A DNA stretch of 64,000 bases, taken from contig OZ005654.1 in the NCBI GenBank assembly GCA_963930645.1, positions 35,835,763 to 35,899,762 of the forward strand, in the 5' to 3' direction. The notes below the pieces were generated by a model that saw only the letters and a list, made by a program, of their open reading frames with translations, was not told the DNA's origin and ran no database searches. This DNA is from Salticus scenicus (Eukaryota; Arthropoda; Arachnida; Araneae; Salticidae). This document shows positions 39,423-51,400 of the stretch, one piece after another (position 1 is the first letter of the stretch; every line of letters begins with the position of its first letter). Both the position numbers and the translations under genes were made by a program.

Positions 39423-42400
39423 GAGAGCGCACTTTTGTGTATCTTAAGTAAAAAAATTATAAAACAATAAAAGACAATAAAATGGTGGTGGTTGGGTGGG
39501 CAGATGTTTGATTATGGAGGATGGGTGATGTTGTTTGGCTGGATGGTTGGGTGGGAATGTGAAATTATATAAATAAAAAAAAAAAAAAAAAAAAACAGAA
39601 GGCATGTTGCATTTACCTTGTATTAATATGCATTATTTCTTTTTCCTTTAAATATTCAATTTCTTCATTGTTAAGTTGTCAATTATTCTTAAAAATGTAA
39701 TCATACTCTTACACACATAGTAATCAATCAATAAAAATCCATGTTGCTGTATAGTTTCTTTATTCTTTATCAACTATGAACCAATAAACCTTGAACTGTG
39801 CTTATTTTACTCCATGAACAATTAAACCCCTGAATTATTTTGCTTTTTTTAATCCATACGACTTATAATTTATCATCCTGAGAGTATTGTTTGTTTATTA
39901 TGGTTGTTTTCTGTTATTTTGTACTTAATGAATTATTCTACTTTAAATTTCACTTTGATTATCTTCATGTACGATCGGGAGCCTGCCAGTGATTTGCTAT
40001 TATAGCCGCTAGTGAATGAAATTGTACCTTGGTGCTCAAGGGTGAGAAAGGTCTCCCCTGATGAATTTTTTTCACCTTTCTGAGCTTCTTGTACTTGAAA
40101 AATATTCATTCTTATTGTTCTATGTGGTTTCAGTGATCTTGTATCTCTTGCTTGGCTTTTACTATGTTTAATAATTCATTATTAATATTTCAATATTATA
40201 TATATAATATATATATATATTGTTGTTGCAAAATGATACATTTTTTTTTTTTTAAATATAGTCATGTATTCTTTTAGTAGCATTCTCTTGTATACAGAAT
40301 AAAAGGTAAAATTTCAGTTTATACAATTTTTTTTCTATAGAGACAGAAAAAAATAAAATAAATAAAATAACATATATACTACAGGTATTTTCAAGAGCAA
40401 AATAATTTTCCTGCGAAAATACAGGCTTTTTTTACTTAATAATATCAACTACTATTGATTTAAAATTTCCCCCTTCTGATGGAATGTTGGCTTTATCTTT
40501 AATTAATTATTCTATTTATTAAATCATAAGATAAGGTAAGATATGCTGACCTGTAATTATTCACCTGTTGGCATATAATATATATGATTTACCTTTAGAG
40601 GCTGATTTAAGTTTGATTGCATCTTAGGCCCATTTCGCTATGACACCCCGTACACACACACATATGCATACTTACAATATTTTGAAACACGGTGTATATA
40701 TTTCATAATAATAACAATAACAATATAACTAAAGAAAATGATATTATTCTTCTACACATCAACCACCATGCATCATTGTATATAATAATCAACTTATAGT
40801 TAAAAAATAAATTACTCCACTGTGATCATATACTTATTTAATTTTTTCTATGAAAGTGTAATTTACTGGGCTGAATTTAAAATTTTATTTAAAATCATCT
40901 GGGTTTATTCTGTAAAATAGTAACACCACCCCATAGTTTCATACTGTCAGAGTGATCAACAGTAGTAAAAATATGGTGTTACACAGCATACATATAGTAT
41001 TTTGTGTGTCTGATACCAGCACGAAAAAATTCATAAAGTGTCAAAGGAGTCTCAAAGTCAATGAAAAATCCTATCGATCTCCAGTTTTAGTCACTTTTTA
41101 AATTGGAGTTTCTTTTCAGTTGTTACTCATTTCAAATTTTAATCGCCGCTACCGTTCAAATTTAAATACTTTTAAAATTTTGGTGCCTCGAGTCTCATGA
41201 GCCTAAGCCTAATTCCGACACTGTTTACCTTTATAGATAGATAACTGTTTTGCTTCTTTAAAATAAGGTTTAATATATGATTATTTACATGAAACTTGTA
41301 CATACAAGGACTAATGTTATAATTTTTTCCTTCTTTCTTTTTTTTTTTTTTTTTTAAGCTATAAAATGAATTTTTATTGGAAGAGAGAAGAAAAAATATA
41401 TTTAAAAAATTATATCTATTTTATATATACATAGTATTTTAAAAAACAAATAAAGACAAAATTACTAAAATAATTCTAATTTATGTGTAATAATAATATA
41501 ACTTGCTACTAAAATTCTATTTCAAATTGTTTTAAAAGTAATATATTTATTGTTGAATCCTTTAAGACTTTCATTATTAAATCCAATTATGTGTTTTTTG
41601 TTGTTTTCTGCACAATACTATTCTAAAGATATGCTGTATACACAAACGATCAGTATGTATAAAAGTTTCAATTTAAAAAGAGAAGGAAAAAAATAATAAA
41701 AGTCACGTAAGATGTAAATTTATCATCTGAAACTGACTATTTTTCTACAATCCAGATCCAGATGTTCGAAAATTGAGATTTATTACTCAAGAGAGAGAGA
41801 CAAGAAAAAAAGAAAATGTACAGATTTTTTTTTTTTTTTTATAATTTACTTTTTTATTCTACTAATAGTTTCTCTCTCTCTAACCAAAGTGTAGTTTATA
41901 GCATGGATAGTTTGTTTATTTAAGTAATAATGATAAATTATTATAAATTTACTTTATTATCATAAAACTGATATTAATTCCAATGATCAGAACTGGCAGA
42001 GTTTAGTATAATACAAAATGAATGAACTGGTGTAATTATTTGTGGTGTCAATATTTAAACTTGAAAACTTCGTTGCACACCATAAAATTAAAGCAAGCAC
42101 TACTGGTTTCAGAAAGGCGCAGCCTTTCTTCTTCAGGTACAAAACACATGGCCCTGCCTTGGAGGTAAAAGCAAGTCACGGTTTAGTATGTTTTGTTTTT
42201 AACGGTTAATGCACATATTTATCTAAAAATAAATAAACTGAGATTAACTAGAATTTTTTTTCCCTGTACTTTCATTTAAAAAATTTAGAGACAATAAAAT
42301 TATATTTAAATTAACGCTGTATTTGTTTCTTTCTTCAATATTCATAAAAATAAGGTATTAAATTTGTAAACATTGTTTATTTCTAGGTTTCGATGGATTT

Positions 42401-45400
42401 AGACATTTAAGAGGTTTAAACCATGATTTGACCATTTTTAAAAATGTCTGTCTGTCACAAAAATTGCATGGAAGTTCTAGATTAAAGGCAGCGCAAAATT
42501 TCTGAAAAATTTATGCTTAGTTGCACTTTGACTTAAATTAGTGTCTATCAATTTTTGGTACAGATTGCTCAGTAGCTGGTGCTGTTGCCCCATTTTTTTT
42601 TTAAATATGGCAGTACAGGACAAAATTTCATATTATTTTTAACCGAATGCTGTGAAATTAAAAATTAATAAATAAATAAAATTATAATATTAGTAGTCAG
42701 GATTAATAATTGGAATAAAATTTTTGTACATGTACCTTCTACAGGGGTGTAAATTTTTAGAATAAGTATTTTTGAAAATAACTCATTGATACCTTTAATA
42801 TGAGTGCTTGAACCATATTTTTATGATAATTTAAAACAATTGGAAAAAAAAAAAACCCTGAAATTGCATTTTTTGAGATGTTGTATGTAAGCTGTAGATC
42901 ACAGTTTGCTTGTTTTTTATGTTTATGGTTATATTTTTCTGATGTGAAATTGCTTGTACTCACCACGGAAAATTGTTTTGATAAATAATTTGCATTTCAT
43001 AAATTTGTATAGGAAAATATAAAAGAAGGTTTTGTAATGGCCACAACATGCCAGTTTTTAGTTGTTATAACACCTAATAGTCTAAACATTTCTATAAAAA
43101 CAAATATTTGGTTAAACTTGATTGAATGCAATAGAATTTTTATTTTAATAAATGTGCAAGGCTTGATTTTTTATTTTTATTTATAAATATTTAAGTTAAA
43201 GTTTCAAGGTTCATTCAAACCAAGAGATATGTAAATATATTCATTTCTTTCAATAAAATACAAATCATATCTAATATGCAACTTCTGTTTCATTGAATGA
43301 TGGAGAATAAAAACTGAATTTGTCCATAAATTGTAAAACCACTCAGTAATTGTTATGAGTTGGAATAATTAAGAAAGGTTATTCATCAAATGAAAAAAAA
43401 AAAAAGGTTCAAAAGTAGTGGAAAATGGAAACTGCATTGGCCATACCAAATAGAGTGATGTGAGGTAGGTAAGTGTAACAGTGTTTTGTTATACTTCGAC
43501 TTTGATCCTGTGGCAGACTTACAACTCTCAAGGCATGGGACGAAAGTCTTACTGGGGCTTCTTAATTGGAGCCCTTCTTATATTGAGGCCTGTCTTGCAC
43601 TTCTTTACTTAAGTTTAATACTAGAAAAAGGTATTGAAATAAGTTGTAAGATTAATTCGGAAGCCTAATCCAACAAGAGGGCTAGGGACTCTCTTGCCTT
43701 GCCTTAGTCAAGCTTTACATAAATGAGTTTTTTTTTTTCCTTGGTTTTGGAGTAGTCGCTATGCAGTTACTTTTTGTAAATTAAGGATTTTTAGACAATA
43801 ACCTACAGCTGAAAGTAGAATTGCAAGCAATATTTGTTGAAATAATGGCACGGCAACTTCACCAGATACATATATGTAAACGTTATGTTTCTTCAGAGGC
43901 CCCTTTCATGACCAGAGGCCACGGGTGGCCCGCCCCCTGCAACCCACCCTCGGTATGCCACTGCTTTGAACTCAATTTACTCAGTTGCTCTTACACTTCT
44001 GAATATTTTAAGCATAAACTACAACTAATTGGATTTTAAATATATGAACTTTTTATAGTTTAATAGTTTGTCATTTAAAGAAAATAAATGATGAAAATTT
44101 TGTGTCTTATGGTTCTTCTTGTCCCTTTGTTTCGGGAAAGTGTAACTTTGGCCTACTATACCCATACACAGTAATTAAGAGTCCTTAGAAAACAGATATT
44201 TTCCTTTTCTCCTTACCCATGTAATCCAATTGCTATTTCTGTTGCTTTATATTATCCAGATATCTCATTCAAGAATTAAGACTTTCGAATTCTGTTTTTT
44301 GATTTCCACTCTTCGATTATGTCACTTTTTTTTCTTAGTGAGCAATTTAAAAAAAAAATAAATTTTAAATATTTTATTTCATTAAGCACACTTAAGGATT
44401 TAAGTTTCAATCGCGAAAAGAAATATTTAATTTACTTTTTAAAAAAATTGCTTATTAAGATAAAAGGTGACATGTTTAAAGAGTGGAATTAGAAAAACTT
44501 CCTTTTAGAAAAAGATATCTTGATAATAGTACAAAGGCCCACCTAGAGATGTAAAATTTCTGGAAATTTTGAGGCAGTGGGAAAAAAAACAGTTTTTTTT
44601 CTGGAAAAATTGGGAAAAATTGAATTTTTACAGATAAAAATAGGATTTCTTCATAGTTATAATAGCTTAGAAAGTATAACGTGTTAAACATTTAAAAATA
44701 CATGCAATCCATATTATTTTTTCTTAACAGAATTATACAAAAAGCTTTTACTATTAAAAAATGAGCTGGTACCTTTCCTTTTACAAAACACCAAAAACTA
44801 GTCAAATCATCATTCAAACATTAATTTTGTGTAGATTGTGAATTTCTATGGAATGTTCATCTCCCGGCTGCATTGATAGAATGAATTTAGACTAGAATCA
44901 AATGAACAAAATAAAAACAATTTTCATCGACTTGAACCCAATTTCTTTATATCCAAAACTCGAAAACTAAATAAAATTTAATGATTCATCTGAAAATCAT
45001 GCAAAACTTTTAAAGTTATAAAATAAAATTTTCAGTGTCTCAGAGTTAATTAATCATTAAAAGAACATTTTTAACCATTTATATGTGTAATGTACTTCAA
45101 GAATATAAAAATATGCTTTAAGTTTAGTATATATATATAAATATATATATGGTTTTTCTTTGTGTACTGCCTTTCTGCAATATGTAAACTTTTTTGTATA
45201 TATATATTTAATCATGGGAATATGTAGTATGTTTATAATTATATCAAACAAATTTCTGCTTATTATGATAAAAATTTTTGAAAGATGTTCTCAAGTTGAC
45301 CCGACTCGTTGAAAGCTTAACCAACCCATAGGAAAAAAATTCAGTCAACCTAATCCGAACCCGAGCCACAAGAAAAATGAATCAGTCAATCCAGCCTCCA

Positions 45401-48400
45401 GAAAAAAATCAGTCAACCTGACTCATAAGAAAAGTAAATCAATCAACGTAAATCGAACCTCACACGCAAGTGAAAGGAATTTAGTCAACCAGACCCAAAT
45501 CTGACTTCAGGTCAGGCTCAGGTTAAATCAGTTTACCGGACCTGATAGTGGACTCTAATTCATATTCTGACTTAAAATGAAGTTAATAATGAAGATAAAA
45601 TAAAAGTTTAATTTAAAGTAAATTGAACTTCATAAATTTAAAACAGCATTTTATTATTGTTTTATAATATAACAGTTACGAACTCAGACGTAAAAAACAT
45701 AAATCAAGTAGATTTTTGCACATAAAATTTTGTAAATTGTGAAATAAATTTTTTTGACAAAGAACTGCTTAGATTTTTCTTTGTTACATGCATATATATA
45801 TATATATATATGGATACATATATAACATGTATCCATATATATATATGTCCAAATATATATATCCACACACATTAAAATATTATAGTTAGACAAGTCTAAG
45901 GATATATATTCAAGAAAAAAGATAAGTATAAAGGAACTTGAAAAGAATAAGTAATTTCAAATGAATGTGATGGGAGGAAGGTCATTATAATAGTTAAATA
46001 TTTCAGAATTACCATTTTAAAACTTTATTTTTGCAATATGAACATTATCAGAATCAATATTTTCATGTAATATACTGAACGTGAAAAAATATTTCAAGAA
46101 AAAAGCATCGGAATGTAAATTTTATAAATTTCTAAATGAATTATTTTATGCTAGAGATTTCAAAATTTTCAATTTTTCCGGAAGGAAATAAACCCCTTCG
46201 GAAAAAAACCCGAAAAAAAACTGGGTTTTTTCCTAATTTTCCGGGGGGTTTCGAACCATTCACATCTCTAGCCCACCAGTGGCCAAGTGGTTCTGCACTC
46301 AAAGCTGATAGATGGAAATTGCCGGGTTTAATCCCAGGTCATGCCCATCAACCTAGCCATTCAAAGTTTTCTGTGGTTTTCTCTGAAACTCGTGTAAATA
46401 TGGGCTAGGACCCCTTAGAAAATCCCCCACAAAGGGCATTCCTCCTATAGGCCTAGGCTCAGTGACAGAAACACCATGACACGGCGACATAGTGGCAGAC
46501 ACAGAAAAACGGCTTGCGGACAGTTTTTGTCTGCACTAAAAAAAAAATTTGTCCACAACTTTCGGACAATCTTTGTCTGCACTAATAAAAGAAATTACCC
46601 ACAACTTTCGGACAGTCTTTGTCTGCAGTCATAAAAAAATTGTCTGCAATTTACGGACATTTTTCACCCGCGACAGTGCGCTACCGATGTATAACGTCTT
46701 AGACGCTCTCTAGTAGGAACTGTAGAGCCCCCTATAGGTACCGTGGTAGAAACACACGAAATAGTGCTTAACAATGTTGACCTAGAGAGCCTAGATCTCC
46801 CTTGATAGGCATCGTTATGCGTACATTCTTTTCTCCTGTTACCTCTTATTGAGATATTTTATGTTCCATAATTTTCACGTTGGCAGACCGCAGTTCAATC
46901 AGAAAAAAAAAACAGTCGTGAATTCGAAACTTTTAAATATTATAATAATGTATTAAAATGATAAAATAATAATGAAATATTTTAATGATACATTAAAAGA
47001 TATTGTAAGCCATTTTCATCCCTGATTACAGGCAAATTTTGCAGACAGATTATGAAATTTTAAAAGCCTGTCGCAAACAGCTACAAAACTTTCTGCCACT
47101 GGGGGCCTAGGGTTCTAGCGTAGCCAATCGGCCTTAAACTCTACAATCAACAACCAACCAACTTGATAATACAAAGCAACAAAAATCCCATTTGATTACA
47201 TGGGAAAGGGGAAAGGGAGAATATCTGGCTACTGGGTGCCCTTATATGCAGGTTGAATTTCCAGAAAGGAAAAAACCCACTAATGTGGAACTTTTTGAAT
47301 TTTTAAATATCTCAACTCTCTCATTACAGATTTGTGAATTTTCCTGGATGCCTCCAAATAGCACTTCACGTCTTTAGCTTTTTAACACTACAGCAAAATC
47401 TAAATAAAGACCAGGATATTACAAATACAGCAATGGCAAATTTTCAGATTTTGAAAGGGTGCTTTGTCAGAGAGGGAAATATAAGCATTTTTTAAAACTA
47501 TCACAGTTTCATGTTTTATTTGGTTTACTAAGGCTAAATATAACAATGAAAGGTTCAAGATATGATAACTATTAGGTCCAAAATCAGCTCATCTGTTCAG
47601 CTTTTAGCCGAGGTTTCAATTACTCCATTTCATCCTAATTCTTACAAAATCATTAAAACTGTTTATGTCGATTGTGAATAAAGTGATTAATGCTGATTTA
47701 AATCCTGAAAAGGATAAAAAAGAAATTGACCATCATCTTCCTCCTCTACCTGTTAATGAAAATCAAGTAAGTTGTAGAAGTCTAAGTTTGTCTAGACAAA
47801 AAAAAAAAAAAAAAAAGGGAAAATGTTGTCTTAATAAATGAAATTGAAGCATACTTAAAAGAAAAAGAAGACTGATTTATTAAACATCTTTTTAAAGTCT
47901 TTAAAGAATAAAAAGAAGATATTTTTTATTATTAACACCAATGTTATCTTGAGAGTGTAGAGAAAATGTTTTGATCAATTCCAGATACTATCTAGTCTGC
48001 CCTTTTTTTTATTTTTTTAAATACCAATTTTTATCAACCAATAGAAATGAATACAAACTACTAAGGATTTACTACGCGACGTTGAAAATGTAGCACCAAG
48101 AAGAAGTGGCCAAAAAAGTGATAAAACTTGGCAAACATAGAGAGATAGCAATGAACAATAAGTGATCTTTATATTGAAATAATATTCGTAATACAGAGTG
48201 AGAACAGCATTGGCTCAGTATGTTGTAGGACCACTGCGGATAGTGATATGCAAAGCAACATGTCTAGGTACAGAGTCAGTGAGAGTACAGACGATGTTCT
48301 CAGGAATGGCTCGCCATTCCCTGTCAACCATTTGCCACAGTAGAATGAATCTTCTGAATGTGGCAGTGGCAGGGTCTGCAAATGGCATCCAATCACATCC

Positions 48401-51400
48401 CAAATGTGTTTGATTGGTGAGAGATCAGGAGAGAATGGTGGCCAGGAAAGCTTCTGTACACCTTGTGGAGCACATTGGTTGATGCCAGCAGTGTGCGGTT
48501 GGGCATTATCCTGCTGATAAAGGGCACTGGGCACCCCCTGAAGGTAGGGAACTGTTACTGGCTGCAGTACATCATCCACGATCGTTGGGCCATCATAGCA
48601 AGCTGGCTAGCAGGGCTGCCAACAACTACGCAATTGTCATAGTAACTATGCTTTTGCCTGCTTCTGCTACACTCTATGCATCGCATATTTAAAGCTACAC
48701 GTTTTCTTTCCCCATCATTATCTTGTTTACAATGAGCGAACTCCGATTTCTTACCGTATCTGCAAACTTGAAAACTCTGGAGGTTGGTAGGTTGTTTTGT
48801 TTCCTTCTCATAAACTATGACGATAACGTGACTGTGTATGCACGCATCAGTAATGTGCCGTGATTGGATGTTTGGAGAAGTCTTTTTCTATCGCTAGAGG
48901 TCTAATCTGTTTACGGTATCATGTATTTGTTATCGGCTGGACTCATATTTCTGCATTTATTATTTTTTTTTTACTTAAAAGTTTTTATTTCCAATGGCTA
49001 GGCAAAAGTTACAGAGGACTATAAAGATACAAAACAAATTATAGACAATATAACATAGAACAAAAGACCGAAGTCATTGCCTAAGGAGCGATCTTGCCTC
49101 CCAATATCTCGAAAAGTAGACAAATTTGTTTAGTTTTTTATTTAATATTATTTTAAGTTAAAATGAGCGATGATGATGATGATGATAATCCAAAGAAGAA
49201 GAAAAAAGTTCCTGATCAAAAATATCTTACAGAATATTCTGTTAAATGACCATGTTTGAGATCTGTAGATTCATCACCCCATCAGGCGTATTATACAATA
49301 TGTAGCAGCAATTTCCGCTTAAATAATGCTGGAGTTTATGATTGTTCGCGTCATATTGCAACAAGCCGATGTATTATTTTTGTATGTTGTATTATTAAAA
49401 GTTAATAAATTTCAGAAAGTAAGTTTTAATGTAAACAAAAGATTTTATGCTTATTTATATTTTAAGCAGTTTCTTATTTTTTAGCAACTACACTTTGTAG
49501 CTTAAAACTACACTTTTTCTTGTTTTTTAACTACACTTTAGCACTCTCAGAGGTTGGCAGCCCTGCTCTAGCCCGACACCATTGAAGATGTTGGTGTTTA
49601 TGCTGTGGAATCTATGACAGTCTTCTTAATGGACACCATGAGTGCAGGCCACTAGCAATTAATCAACAGGAAATGGTTCTGGTCAATATGGGAACATCCA
49701 GGGTGTCCTGAACATGCTACAGAATGGAGGTAGAAGTGACTTGTGGGCCTGCCACCGCTTGTTGGCAGATGTGTCAATCCATGCATACTGACATCACTCT
49801 GGCTGCACTGGCACTGCTCAAACTTGCCACATTTCCTTGTTCCAACCATCTTTGCCACAGCCAGTGCACTGTGGACGCGTCCAGGTGTGTGTCAGTTGAG
49901 ATTTGCCGTATGGACCAACCTACCCTTCTCAGCCTGAACACCATGCCCCTCATAAAATTGTTTGTCTGCTGGAACTGCCTCCATTGACGATAGCAAAGCA
50001 TTCTTTGCTATTACATGCGTCCTCTGAGACAAGAACAAAATTTCTACAATGATTTCCCTAGCAGAAATAACGACATAAAAATTGAACATTTTGCAGGTTC
50101 CTTCCCTTATATTTTATTCAACGTGTGCTGGAGAGCTGCGCATTTCATATCATTCGCATAATTCAGTCAGGTGTGTCTACCCTGAACTTTGCATAATTTT
50201 CTTGCCACTTCTTCTTGTGTTACATTTTCAATGTCGCATAGTGTATATACTTTTGGACTTTTAAATAGTGTGTTATCCAGATAGTGATTTACAACCCTAC
50301 ATTAACTATTTTAGAATGTTGCTCAATAGTAATGTTACAAAAGACTTCTTCCGACATTACAAAAGTAATTTTTGTCCTGAAGTTTTTAGAACAGGAACGT
50401 AGTTATGTTATAAAATTAAACATTTAAGATACAAAATTTTTATCATGAAGTGCTTTGAGATGATTTTACACATTATTAAATTCATATAAAAGTTGTGCAT
50501 GTGCACCTTCTATATTGATATGTAAAAGATTGTTCATTATTATTTTTGAAATGTTTTATGTCTCTTATTGATAATTTCACTTGCATGTATTGATTCTCTG
50601 CATATAATCATTAAAACTGCTAATTTATGATGTTCCTTTTTTTCCCTTCCCCTAGGTTAGGATGTGTACCTGAAATGTCATTTTCACAGAGCAATCATGA
50701 TTCACCTACAAAGCCAAGTGACGATGTCATTGAAACTGTTAAACATTTTATTAAGTCAAGTGAGGAGCTATACCATAACGTTTTGAATTATATAGTAAGA
50801 TTTTAATTTATTTTTCTTCCATTTCAATGTGTTCTTTGGAAAATTTATTTTTTATAATTTCTGTGTGGATGTCCTTTTAATGGTGGCTTTTAAACAACTC
50901 CATATGTAGAAATGTGAAGATCAGTGACCTTGATTAACTATCTTTAACCTTGATTTAACATCTATAGACTGCACTAAACCAAATGAAACGAATATATATT
51001 TTGTGTAATAGAGATAGTCAACTGGGGAAAAAGTTTTGTGTATGTAGGAGCCTCGCCTCCCCCCATGGGGGGGGAGGAAGTCCCCCTCGAGGGGAGTAAA
51101 TTTTCATGATAGATATCTTTCAAAAGAGCTCGCCAATACCTTTAAAACGAATGGTTGAACCATTGATCTGCGATAATTTAAAATAAAGTTATTGATTTTT
51201 TTTCATTTTTAACAAAACAAAACAATCTTTTTTAATATAATATTGAAAATAAATTCAATTTTTTTTTATATATATTTAGTGTTATACTACTTCTCTAATA
51301 TGGAAATCGTCTGCATTATCATAAAAGATAATTTTTTTAAATAATAATTTTAATAAATTATTTTTTAATAACTGAATTAAATTCTATATAAATGTAGTTG

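Larger units (their letters stand above)
38825..44518. other. SLX4 intron 13, first half
   Basis: Poly-A/T tracts, a G-rich stretch at 39484-39560, a hAT-type MITE at 40596 and the hammerhead-like motif at 42097. No host exon seen. Confidence 0.7.
44519..47176 (+). mobile_element. tRNA-derived SINE split by two hAT insertions
   Basis: The SINE body is 46271-46457 plus 47112-47161. Box A-like TGGCCAAGTGG is at 46280-46290 and box B-like GGTTTAATCC at 46325-46334. The tail ends CAACCAACCAA. The target duplication is CTTGATAATA(GT)ACAAAG at 44519-44536 and 47162-47176, the left copy having two extra bases. The hAT insertions inside it are listed separately. Confidence 0.75.
48070..50245 (-). 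mobile_element. Tc1-like transposon, interrupted by another TIR element
   Basis: Inverted ends of about 45 bases (CTACGCGACGTTGAAAATG left, with CACTATGCGACATTGAAAATG-type right end reversed) sit next to TA. Without the insert at 48611-49565 it is about 1.2 kb, the usual Tc1 size. The - strand transposase is described separately. Confidence 0.8.

Noticed and set aside
43486..44039. Short + strand ORFs near a GC-richer patch
   Set aside because: No recognisable domain or splice context. The patch ends GGTATGCCACTG, which looks like a TIR end, but I found no matching left end.
45684..45893. A Tyr/Ile-rich - strand ORF
   Set aside because: It is translation of the (AT)n hairpin inside the hAT-like insert.
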